From Bacillus sp. CGMCC 1.16541 (lineage in GTDB: Bacteria > Bacillota > Bacilli > Bacillales > Bacillaceae_H), in assembly GCF_003184905.1 (NCBI RefSeq), contig NZ_KZ821210.1, positions 1 through 48,415 on the forward strand: a stretch of 48,415 nucleotides of DNA, in the 5' to 3' direction. The notes under the pieces are model-generated. The model was not told the origin of the DNA and searched no databases. It worked only from the letters and a program-made list of their open reading frames with translations. Position 1 is the stretch's first letter; each line of letters opens with the position of its first letter. A program made the position numbers and the translations under genes. Below, piece after piece: positions 9,131-16,756 of the stretch.

Positions 9131-10576
9131 CTAGAGAATGGGAGATAACAACCTTGATATCGATTCTTTGAAACGAATCAGCAATCGACGCTGCTCATAC
9201 GCTTCCTGTGTTAAAAGTGTTGAATTCTTCATGTCGTCTTCAAAAATAGTTGTAAGGTTTTTAGTCACAGTTGAGTCGTAAAGAAATGCATTGACTTCAA
9301 AATTCAAGCGAAAACTTCTCATATCAATGTTAGCTGTTCCGACAGATGCAATTTGGCCATCGACTACAATCGTTTTAGCATGCATAAATCCTTTTTCGTA
9401 AATATAAACTTTCGCCCCAACCTTTAGTAATTCTCCAATGTGTGAATAAGTTGCCCAATACACAAACGGATGATCAGGTTTGTTCGGAATCATAATTCGA
9501 ACGTCAACACCAGAAAGTGCCGCAATCTTTAGGACATCTAATAAACTATCATCAGGAATGAAATAAGGAGTTTGAATGTATACATAGCTCTTAGCCGCTA
9601 AAATCATTTTCATGTATCCATTTTTAATTTGTTCTTCCTCAGAATCAGGACCGCTTGATACAATTTGCATGCCTACTTTGCCAATCGATGAAATGGTTGG
9701 ATAATAGTCTTGATGGTATTCAATTAAGGAAGCAGAGGCGTGGTTCCAATCGAGTATAAAGCGCGATTGAATATAATGAACAGCCATTCCAGTCACTTTT
9801 AAATGCGTATCACGCCAATATCCAAACTTTGGGTTTAATCCTAAATATTCATCTCCAATGTTGAAGCCTCCGATATATCCGATTTTTCCATCGATAATAA
9901 CGAGCTTACGATGGTTGCGGTAATTAATACGTAAATTAAAAAGCGGAAACTTAGAAGGAAAGAAAGGCGCTGCATCAACCCCAGCTTGCTTCAACTGTTT
10001 AATAAGTTTTCGCTTGAATTTTCTTGACCCCATGTCATCGTATAGTACTTTAACTTTAACACCTTCTTTTGCTTTTTGAACAAGCATATTTACAAGCCTT
10101 TTTCCTAATTCATCAGATCGAATAATATAATAGACAAGATGAATATGGTGAGTTGCTTGCTCAATATCTTGAAGGAGAGCGTTGAATTTGTCATGTCCAT
10201 CTGTGAAAATCTCTAGCTCATTATTTTGAGTGAGAACGGCTTCATTGTGAATTAAATGCATAAATACTAAGTCTCTGTATCGTTCAGCACTTTTGTTAGT
10301 AAAGGAGAATTGTTGGTTCCTTAAAAGTTCTGTTTGGGTAGAAACAGATTCACGTAATGAAAGATAACTTCTTTGATCCCATGTAAAAATTTTCTGTTTG
10401 CTTAAATTTTGACCGAAAATTAAATAAAGGATGAATCCTAAAACAGGAATAAAATAAAGAACCATAAGCCATGCCCATGTCGTACTAATACTGCGCCTTT
10501 CTAAAAAAATGAGTGTAATAGCGAGTATCATATTAAGAATAAATAAGAAAAGTAATAAAATGGTTACAACATTCAC
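9131..10576 (-). CDS. cls: Cardiolipin synthase (phospholipase D family)
   Basis: 481 residues from the chosen GTG. Two N-terminal membrane helices (FLFILNMILAITLIFL and WLMVLYFIPVLGFILYLIF) are followed by two PLD domains with HKD motifs, HRKLVIID (H222) and HAKTIVVD (H399). The enzyme joins two phosphatidylglycerols into cardiolipin at the membrane. The GTG at 10576 is preferred because AAAGGAG is 8 bases ahead and gives the usual 480-500 length; the longer frame to 10663 adds residues not typical of the family. It is monocistronic on the minus strand, divergent from the LacI gene. It could be any of several cls paralogues. Confidence 0.9.
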   Translation of the reverse strand: MNVVTILLLFLFILNMILAITLIFLERRSISTTWAWLMVLYFIPVLGFILYLIFGQNLSKQKIFTWDQRSYLSLRESVSTQTELLRNQQFSFTNKSAERYRDLVFMHLIHNEAVLTQNNELEIFTDGHDKFNALLQDIEQATHHIHLVYYIIRSDELGKRLVNMLVQKAKEGVKVKVLYDDMGSRKFKRKLIKQLKQAGVDAAPFFPSKFPLFNLRINYRNHRKLVIIDGKIGYIGGFNIGDEYLGLNPKFGYWRDTHLKVTGMAVHYIQSRFILDWNHASASLIEYHQDYYPTISSIGKVGMQIVSSGPDSEEEQIKNGYMKMILAAKSYVYIQTPYFIPDDSLLDVLKIAALSGVDVRIMIPNKPDHPFVYWATYSHIGELLKVGAKVYIYEKGFMHAKTIVVDGQIASVGTANIDMRSFRLNFEVNAFLYDSTVTKNLTTIFEDDMKNSTLLTQEAYEQRRLLIRFKESISRLLSPIL

Positions 10577-10702
10577 AAAATAAACTCCTTTGACGAAAAA
10601 CTGAACTGCTTCTTTATTATAATGCAGGTTTATTTCATAAGCCAAAATTTGGACCGATTTCACGATGAATATAAAAAATATCGAGAACGCTTACATTTTT
10701 TG

Positions 10703-10731
10703 TTGACCAATGAATCATAATTATATATAAT
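10703..10731 (+). promoter_or_regulatory. SigA-type promoter of lacI-family gene
   Basis: TTGACC (10703-10708) and TATAAT (10726-10731) are separated by 17 bp, close to the SigA consensus. The operator at 10745 lies just past the expected start site. Confidence 0.75.
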
Positions 10732-10744
10732 CAACTTGTATTAA

Positions 10745-10758
10745 GTTAACCGTTTAAC
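10745..10758 (+). promoter_or_regulatory. Probable LacI-family operator 1
   Basis: GTTAACCGTTTAAC is an inverted repeat with GTTAA/TTAAC arms around a central CpG-containing core, as is usual for LacI-family sites. It shares 12 of 14 bases with a site at 11817-11830. Its position just downstream of the promoter suggests autoregulation by roadblock. Confidence 0.65.
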
Positions 10759-10768
10759 CGGAGGAGAC

Positions 10769-11800
10769 ATGAATCAAAAAATAACAATCCGTGATGTAGC
10801 AAAATACGCTGGTGTGTCACCTGCGACCGTTTCATACGTCTTAAATGGCGTAAAAAAAGTATCAGATGAAACCAAATCTCGAGTTTTGGAAGCGGTTAAA
10901 GAACTGAATTATCAGCCGAATTTTACAGCGATTAGTTTATCAAAGCGAAAATCAAATATGATTGGTGTTATGCTTCCGTTAGTAGACGATTCACTTGCTA
11001 CAATTTTTAAGGAAAATCACTATTATAGTGAAGTGATTAGTGGAATTGAATACATATCTCGTAAAAATGGATATGATATTTTAATTTCAGGCGCAGGAAA
11101 TCCAGAAGACTGTAAAAACTGGATCACAAAACGTAACTTAGACGGACTGCTATTTTTAGGAACGTTTTCGGAGAATTTATATAAGGAAATGAAAGCGTTA
11201 CCTACACCGATCGTATTAATTGACACGTATGAAGAGTACGCAAAACATTATCACAACATTCATGTTGATGATGAATTAGGCGGCTACTTAGCGACAAAGC
11301 ATTTGCTTCAATTAGGACATGAATCAATTGCATTCGTTGCTCATCGCTTAACAAATAGTCCTGTTGATGCAAAACGCTTTACAGGCTACAAAAAAGCATT
11401 GGCAGAAGCAAATAAGTCAATAAACAAGGAATTAATATTTGAAGGGCATGACAGCTCGTTTGAAAATGGCTATAAGATGGGGGAAAAGGTGTTAGCACTT
11501 AAGGATACGTTAACAGCTGTGTTTGCTACATCTGACATTTTAGCCCTCGGAATCATCAAGGCGTTAAACGAGCACGGAAAACAAGTGCCGCATGATTATT
11601 CAATTGTGGGATTCGATGATTTAACAATCAGTAGTTACTCAACGCCAAGTTTAACAACGGTAAGACAAGATGTTTTTAAAAAAGGTGTTGTATCAGCTGA
11701 AACATTAATTCAAGCTATCGAAGGAAAAATGCAAACGTTAGCACGAATCAACTTACCAGTTGAAATCGTAAAAAGGGACTCAACATCCAATCGTGGATGA
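10769..11800 (+). CDS. LacI-family transcriptional regulator
   Basis: 343 residues. The N-terminal HTH (TIRDVAKYAGVSPATVSYVL, about 5-24) is followed by the hinge region and a periplasmic-binding-like sugar domain (about 60-335), which has GFDDL-ISSYSTPSLTTVRQ near residues 284-304. It binds DNA as a dimer and releases or tightens on a sugar ligand. It heads the ThuA/Gfo operon and shares an operator with it, so it is the probable local regulator, with an intermediate or substrate of the operon as effector (inference). The ATG follows GGAGGAG closely. No dedicated sugar transporter is seen next to it. Confidence 0.9.
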   Translation: MNQKITIRDVAKYAGVSPATVSYVLNGVKKVSDETKSRVLEAVKELNYQPNFTAISLSKRKSNMIGVMLPLVDDSLATIFKENHYYSEVISGIEYISRKNGYDILISGAGNPEDCKNWITKRNLDGLLFLGTFSENLYKEMKALPTPIVLIDTYEEYAKHYHNIHVDDELGGYLATKHLLQLGHESIAFVAHRLTNSPVDAKRFTGYKKALAEANKSINKELIFEGHDSSFENGYKMGEKVLALKDTLTAVFATSDILALGIIKALNEHGKQVPHDYSIVGFDDLTISSYSTPSLTTVRQDVFKKGVVSAETLIQAIEGKMQTLARINLPVEIVKRDSTSNRG

Positions 11801-11816
11801 CTCTCTTTTACGAGAG

Positions 11817-11830
11817 GTTAACCGGTTCAC
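11817..11830 (+). promoter_or_regulatory. Probable LacI-family operator 2, upstream of thuA-like operon
   Basis: GTTAACCGGTTCAC matches operator 1 at 12 of 14 positions. A weak promoter may overlap it: TTCACT (11826-11831), 17 bp, TAGATT (11849-11854), each 4 of 6 to consensus. A repressor here would cover the -35 region. Confidence 0.55.
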
Positions 11831-11968
11831 TCAAATAATTATTAAGACTAGATTGTGATTTTAATAACGACTCCTTTCGATAGAGTTATTGTTTGTAAGT
11901 TTAATCTGCTCTCACACAGCAAATCGATGAAAAGCGGTCTTTACAATAAAAAAGGATAGGTGACAACC

Positions 11969-12694
11969 ATGGTAAAAGTAACAGTATGGAATGAAAATCG
12001 ACATGAGCAAAAGAATCCAGTTGTAAGAGAGATTTATCCTGAAGGTATTCACGGTGCGATTGCACAGTTTTTAACAGAAGAAGGTTTTGACGCAAAAACA
12101 GCTACGTTAGATGAACCAGAACATGGTTTAACAGACGATGTACTAGCAGAGACAGATGTTCTTGTATGGTGGGGACATCTAGCGCACGATGAAGTGCAAG
12201 ATGAAATCGTTCAAAAAGTACAACAACGTGTTCTTGATGGGATGGGTTTAATTGTTCTTCACTCAGGTCACTTTTCAAAAATCTTCAAAACATTAATGGG
12301 AACAAGTTGTGATTTAAAATGGCGCGAAGCAGATGAAAAAGAGCGCATTTGGGTCGTTGATCCAAGTCATCCAATTGCAGAAGGCATTGGAGAATATATC
12401 GAGTTAGAAAAAGAAGAGATGTATGGAGAGCACTTCGATATCCCTGCTCCAGATGAGCTTGTTTTTACAAGTTGGTTTGAAGGTGGAGAAATCTTCCGCA
12501 GTGGTTGCACATATAAACGTGGGAACGGAAAAGTATTCTATTTCCGTCCAGGTCATGAGACGTATCCAACGTACCACAATAAAGAAGTACAACGTGTCAT
12601 TATTAACAGTGTAAAGTGGGCACAGCCAGTTAATCGTAAACGCCCAGTATACGGAAATGCACAACCATTAGAAAAAATTGCAGTAAAAAACTAA
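11969..12694 (+). CDS. ThuA-domain protein (glycoside/trehalose utilization type)
   Basis: 241 residues, a single ThuA domain with a class I glutamine amidotransferase-like fold: [11 protein letters not shown] at the N-terminus, [24 protein letters not shown] and the C-terminal [16 protein letters not shown]. ThuA proteins work with Gfo/Idh/MocA dehydrogenases in oxidative breakdown of disaccharides through 3-keto sugars. The chemistry of the ThuA step is less certain. ATG 11969 is chosen over GTG 11960 because the AGG of the ribosome site sits 8 bases before it and homologues begin at this point. It is the first gene of a four-gene operon behind a LacI operator. Confidence 0.85.
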   Translation: MVKVTVWNENRHEQKNPVVREIYPEGIHGAIAQFLTEEGFDAKTATLDEPEHGLTDDVLAETDVLVWWGHLAHDEVQDEIVQKVQQRVLDGMGLIVLHSGHFSKIFKTLMGTSCDLKWREADEKERIWVVDPSHPIAEGIGEYIELEKEEMYGEHFDIPAPDELVFTSWFEGGEIFRSGCTYKRGNGKVFYFRPGHETYPTYHNKEVQRVIINSVKWAQPVNRKRPVYGNAQPLEKIAVKN

Positions 12695-12701
12695 TGCAGT
12701 G

Positions 12702-12733
12702 AATGAGTGTAAGAAGCCGAGCTTGCACTCATT
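12702..12733 (+). other. Intra-operon stem-loop between thuA-like and first Gfo/Idh gene
   Basis: AATGAGTGTAAG and CTTGCACTCATT form a 12-bp stem (one G-U) with an 8-base loop. Only TTTCT follows, so it is a weak or partial terminator, or an mRNA processing/stability element that lowers downstream expression. Confidence 0.6.
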
Positions 12734-12772
12734 TCTACCACATGTTGAACAAAAGAAAAGGGAGAGGTTTTT

Positions 12773-13798
12773 ATGACAAGATTAAAAGTTGGAGTAATTG
12801 GTTGCGGAAGTATTGCCCAATATCGTCATTTACCAGAATACAAAGCAAATAAAAACGTAGAGATTGTAGCGGTTTGTGACCTTAACGAAGCACGTGTGAA
12901 TGAAATTGCTGAACAATATGAAGCGAAAGCGTATACAAGCTATGAGGAATTATTAGCAAGTGGTGAAGTGGACGTCGTGAGTGTATGTACACCGAACTAT
13001 TTACACGCACCAATCTCAATTGCCGCGTTAGAAGCAGGAATCCACGTATTATGTGAAAAGCCAATGGCGACATCTCAAGAAGAAGCTGATGCCATGATTG
13101 AAGCAGCAAAGAAAAGTGGTAAAAAGCTAATGATTGCACATAACCAACGTTTTGTTTCTTCACACCAAAAAGCTCGTCAATTAATTGAAAGTGGAGAAAT
13201 CGGAAAGTTATACAGCTTCCGTACAGCATTCGGTCATCCTGGACCAGAAGGCTGGAGTGTGGATGGAAAAGACAGCTGGTTCTTTCGTAAAGAGCAAGCA
13301 TTTATTGGAGCAATGGGTGACTTAGGTGTTCATAAAACAGACTTACTTCGTTATTTATTAGGAGAAGAAATTACTGAAGTAGGTGCATTCGTTGAAACAA
13401 GTGCAAAAGATTTTGCAGACGTTGATGACAATGCGGTATGCGTTTTAAAAACGGAAAGCGGAATTGTCGGAACATTAGCTGCAAGCTGGGCATACACGGC
13501 AAAAGAGGACAATTCAACGATTATCTATGGAGAAAAAGCCATTCTTCGTCTTGAAGATCATCCGACGTATTCATTAGTTGTTCAATATGCAACTGGTGAA
13601 GTTGTAAACTATGAGCTTGGAAAGATTCAATCGAATGATGAAGGGGGGCAAAGTAGTTCTCAAGTTGTTAATCACTTTGTCGAATCTGTTTTAACAGGTA
13701 AAGAACCGTTAATTACAGGTGAAGAAGGTATGAAATCACTGGCTGTTATTTTAGCAGCATTAAAATCAAGCGACACAAAACAAATTACACGTGTATAA
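12773..13798 (+). CDS. Gfo/Idh/MocA-family oxidoreductase 1
   Basis: 341 residues. The N-terminal Rossmann domain has GVIGCGSIAQYRH (7-19) and acidic D36 ending strand 2 (NAD preference). The family motif CEKPMA has EKP at 95-97, the Lys being the catalytic base. The C-terminal alpha/beta domain (about 125-341) contains GDLGVHKTDLLRYLLG, where the family's GxxxDxGxH region contributes a catalytic His. It likely oxidises or reduces a sugar hydroxyl. It follows thuA and precedes a second paralogue 17 bp later. It is only distantly related to that second gene, so they probably act on different substrates or steps. Confidence 0.9.
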   Translation: MTRLKVGVIGCGSIAQYRHLPEYKANKNVEIVAVCDLNEARVNEIAEQYEAKAYTSYEELLASGEVDVVSVCTPNYLHAPISIAALEAGIHVLCEKPMATSQEEADAMIEAAKKSGKKLMIAHNQRFVSSHQKARQLIESGEIGKLYSFRTAFGHPGPEGWSVDGKDSWFFRKEQAFIGAMGDLGVHKTDLLRYLLGEEITEVGAFVETSAKDFADVDDNAVCVLKTESGIVGTLAASWAYTAKEDNSTIIYGEKAILRLEDHPTYSLVVQYATGEVVNYELGKIQSNDEGGQSSSQVVNHFVESVLTGKEPLITGEEGMKSLAVILAALKSSDTKQITRV

Positions 13799-13815
13799 GT
13801 AATGGAGGTGACTTC

Positions 13816-14850
13816 ATGAGTAAACTTCGTATTGGGATCATTGGGGTTGGTGGCATTGCGACAGGCCGCCATATTCCAGCGTTTCAACGTTTAGATGCGT
13901 TTTGCGCAATTACAGCTGTTAGTGATGTAGATGTTGAGCGAGCAAAAGAAGTAGCAGCAGCTAATCAAATTGAACATGTTTTTCAAGACTACCATGATTT
14001 ATTTAAAGAAGTAGACGCTGTTTGTATTTGTACACCAAATAAATTTCATGCAGAAATCACGATTGCAGCATTTGAAGCAGGTGTTCATGTTCTTTGTGAA
14101 AAGCCAATGGCATTGTCAACGGATGAATGTGAAGCGATGATTACTGCTTCAAAGAAAGCGAATAAAGTGTTAGCTATTGCGTATCACTATCGTTTTATGA
14201 AAGAAGCGCAAGCAGCGAAAAAGATGATAGAAGACATCGGAGCACCATTAGTAACACGTGTCCAAGCGCTGCGTCGTCGTAAAGTACCAGGGTGGGGGGT
14301 ATTTACAAACAAATCTCTTCAAGGTGGCGGTAGCCTAATCGATTATGGCTGTCATTTGCTAGATTTAGCGATTTGGTTAATGGGGAATCCAAAACACGTT
14401 GAAGTAAGTGGCAGTACGTATAACGTGTTAAGTAAAACACCAAATCAAGTGAATCAATGGGGAGAGTTTGATCATGCAACGTTTGATGTTGATGATCATG
14501 TAACCGCTTATATTAAGTTTGAAGGTGGCGCATCACTGCTACTAGAAACATCGTGGGCAGCAAATATAAAAGATGACGCCGAGCATGTCAGCATTTCTGG
14601 TACAGAAGGCGGAATTAGTGTTTTTCCATTCGAGTTATACACAACGAAAAACGGCATGCTTTTAAATAGTGAAGCAGCGTGGATTCAAGGGGAAGATGAT
14701 CCAGGATTACCACAGGCGAAAAACTTTATCGATGCATGCTTAGGTAGAGAAGAGCTTGTTGTCAAACCAGAAGAAGCGCTTCAAGTATCTAACATCATTG
14801 ATCAGATCTATGAAAAAAGTGAAACAGTAGAAACCATCGCGTTAAACTGA
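13816..14850 (+). CDS. Gfo/Idh/MocA-family oxidoreductase 2
   Basis: 344 residues. Rossmann motif GIIGVGGIATGRH (7-19), D37-D39 after strand 2 (NAD preference), CEKPMAL with EKP at 95-97, and GGGSLIDYGCHLLDLAIWLMG in the C-terminal domain carrying the conserved Asp and His of the family. GGAGGTG precedes the ATG. Paired Gfo/Idh/MocA dehydrogenases with a ThuA protein and a xylose-isomerase-like TIM barrel are typical of oxidative glycoside routes, where one enzyme makes the 3-keto sugar and the other reduces the released ketose. Which does what here cannot be told. Confidence 0.9.
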   Translation: MSKLRIGIIGVGGIATGRHIPAFQRLDAFCAITAVSDVDVERAKEVAAANQIEHVFQDYHDLFKEVDAVCICTPNKFHAEITIAAFEAGVHVLCEKPMALSTDECEAMITASKKANKVLAIAYHYRFMKEAQAAKKMIEDIGAPLVTRVQALRRRKVPGWGVFTNKSLQGGGSLIDYGCHLLDLAIWLMGNPKHVEVSGSTYNVLSKTPNQVNQWGEFDHATFDVDDHVTAYIKFEGGASLLLETSWAANIKDDAEHVSISGTEGGISVFPFELYTTKNGMLLNSEAAWIQGEDDPGLPQAKNFIDACLGREELVVKPEEALQVSNIIDQIYEKSETVETIALN

Positions 14851-14864
14851 AGGGAGAGGCCGAG

Positions 14865-15833
14865 ATGAAGTTAGGAGTATTCACAGTTTTATTTGCAGAT
14901 AAGTCGTTTGAAGAAATGCTAGATAAAGTAAAAGCGGCAGGGTTACACGCAGTCGAAATTGGAACAGGTTGTTACCCAGGGAATAATCACTGTGATTTAG
15001 ATTTATTATTAGAAGATGAAACGGCACGTCAACAGTATGTTCAAAAAGTAAAAGAGCGTGACTTAATTATTAGTGCGTTTAGTTGTCACGGAAATCCTAT
15101 TTCACCAGAAAAAGAATTCGCCAAGCAATCTCATGAAACATTATTAAAAACCATTAAACTAGCATCACTACTAGATGTACCAGTTGTTAACTGCTTTTCA
15201 GGAACAGCTGGCGATCATGAAGACGCAAAATATCCAAACTGGCCGGTTACACCTTGGCCAAACGAATACGGCGATGTGCTAAAGTGGCAATGGGAAGAAA
15301 AGCTCATTCCTTATTGGAAAGAAGTAGGAGCTTATGCGAAAGAACATAATGTAAAAATCGGTCTTGAGCTTCACGGAGGATTCCTTGTTCATACGCCATA
15401 TACGTTATTAAAGCTACGTGAAGAAACGTGTGACGCAATTGGTGCAAACTTAGATCCAAGTCACTTATGGTGGCAAGGAATTGATCCTGTAGCGGCAATT
15501 AAGATTTTAGCAAAAGAAAATGCAATTCACCATTTCCATGCAAAAGATACGTATCTTGATCAAGAAAACATTAACATGTATGGGTTAACAGACATGCAAC
15601 CATATGGCAGTGTTCAAACTAGAGCGTGGACGTTCCGCTCAGTTGGATGTGGTCATAGCTTAACGGAATGGTCCGATATGATGAGTGCACTGCGTACATA
15701 TGGATATGATTATGTAGTGAGCATTGAACATGAAGATCCAATTATGTCGATTGAAGAAGGATTTAAGCGTGCTGTAACAAATCTTCAATCTGTTTTAATT
15801 GAAGAATCACCTTCACAAATGTGGTGGGTATAA
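14865..15833 (+). CDS. Sugar phosphate isomerase/epimerase-like TIM-barrel protein
   Basis: 322 residues of the AP-endonuclease-2/xylose-isomerase-like TIM-barrel family. Putative metal ligands are seen as E in KIGLELHGGF, D and H in NLDPSHLWWQG, H in HHFHAKDTYLD, and E in VSIEHEDP. This arrangement is shared by IolE/IolI-type and 3-keto-sugar isomerase or lyase proteins. The long insert PNWPVTPWPNEYGDVLKWQW (about 125-144) is typical of the Firmicute subgroup next to Gfo/Idh/MocA genes. It is the last gene of the operon and ends at a strong terminator. The likely role is isomerisation or hydrolytic release in the keto-sugar pathway (inference). Confidence 0.85.
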   Translation: MKLGVFTVLFADKSFEEMLDKVKAAGLHAVEIGTGCYPGNNHCDLDLLLEDETARQQYVQKVKERDLIISAFSCHGNPISPEKEFAKQSHETLLKTIKLASLLDVPVVNCFSGTAGDHEDAKYPNWPVTPWPNEYGDVLKWQWEEKLIPYWKEVGAYAKEHNVKIGLELHGGFLVHTPYTLLKLREETCDAIGANLDPSHLWWQGIDPVAAIKILAKENAIHHFHAKDTYLDQENINMYGLTDMQPYGSVQTRAWTFRSVGCGHSLTEWSDMMSALRTYGYDYVVSIEHEDPIMSIEEGFKRAVTNLQSVLIEESPSQMWWV

Positions 15834-15837
15834 AAAG

Positions 15838-15867
15838 AAGTTCAGGGTTTGCTCCCTGAACTTTTTT
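15838..15867 (+). terminator. Rho-independent terminator of ThuA/Gfo operon
   Basis: AGTTCAGGG and CCCTGAACT arms with a 6-base loop, then T6. Confidence 0.92.
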
Positions 15868-15964
15868 GCATTGTGACAAAAATATGTCGCCAAATTACTG
15901 AAATAGAAAGGAATTTTGTTAGGAAATAGCGAAAATTGACTATACGTTTTTCTGAATAGTTGTT

Positions 15965-16597
15965 CTATCTCGATACAAATGCATTATTTGTAATCCAAAA
16001 GCGCCAAGGATAATCCTTTGCTTCCTCTGTATTTGGAATGCCGATGCGAGGACCTATAGAGATTGATTCAGGTGTCACACCACTAGCAATAAATAGAGGA
16101 GGTGTGAAAAATGTTTTTCCGTAATCATCCATGCTAATACCCATTGCTTTTGTTAATTTACCAGGGCCACTTGTTAAGTTGCGTTCAACAGTCGTTTGTC
16201 GTCTTTTCATCATTAAATCTTTTCCACAAAAAGGTTGAACAGCTCGTACTAAAACTGCTTCAGGTTGATTGATATCTCCGCTTACAACATTTAATAAGCA
16301 ATGTGTATGCATCACATATGTATATACGTAACCTGGTTCATGAAACATAATTTCAGTGCGCTTTGTACGACGATTATTATAGCTATGAGCAGCGCGATCC
16401 GTAGGTCCCATATATGCTTCTGTTTCAACGATGAATCCGCTCGTTATCCCTTCTGTTGTTTCTTTTACAAGAAGACAACCGAGTAATGATTGAGCTAATT
16501 CAATCGTTGGTTGATTGTAAAATTCTTGGCTAAGAGGTGTCGGAGCTTTCAGTTGTGTAATCATTTCTTTATCGATAGGTAAGTAACTTTTTTTCAC
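15965..16597 (-). CDS. 3-methyladenine DNA glycosylase (AAG/MPG family)
   Basis: 210 residues. The hallmark segments are FIVETEAYMGPTDRAAHSY (about 55-73, containing the catalytic Glu and AAHS loop), YVYTYVMHTHCLLNVV, and AVLVRAVQP, followed by LTSGPGKLTKAMGI. The family removes alkylated and deaminated purines from DNA by flipping the base. It is 210 residues, slightly longer than B. subtilis YxlJ-type proteins because of a short N-terminal tail. It is a single gene on the minus strand, divergent from the autolysin gene. No nearby alkylation regulator is seen. Confidence 0.92.
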   Translation of the reverse strand: MKKSYLPIDKEMITQLKAPTPLSQEFYNQPTIELAQSLLGCLLVKETTEGITSGFIVETEAYMGPTDRAAHSYNNRRTKRTEIMFHEPGYVYTYVMHTHCLLNVVSGDINQPEAVLVRAVQPFCGKDLMMKRRQTTVERNLTSGPGKLTKAMGISMDDYGKTFFTPPLFIASGVTPESISIGPRIGIPNTEEAKDYPWRFWITNNAFVSR

Positions 16598-16664
16598 CTA
16601 ATCATCACTCTCCAATCTTATTGTTAACTTTAAAGCTTTTTCATGACGAAATTCAAATATAATG

Positions 16665-16691
16665 TCAATTTTTCTTTAAGATAACCGATAT
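16665..16691 (+). promoter_or_regulatory. SigD-like promoter upstream of SH3b amidase
   Basis: TCAA (16665-16668), 15 bp, ACCGATAT (16684-16691) match SigD TAAA-N15-GCCGATAT at 3 of 4 and 7 of 8. B. subtilis lytC autolysin is SigD-controlled, so the assignment is sensible. Confidence 0.55.
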
Positions 16692-16756
16692 GAATAATAT
16701 CGAATGTCTATCTTGCATGTTTGAAAAAAGAAAAATTTAAAAAGGAAGGTATTAAC

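Noticed and set aside
10577-10663. N-terminal 29-residue extension of the cardiolipin synthase
   Set aside because: The GTG at 10576 has the ribosome site and gives the family length.
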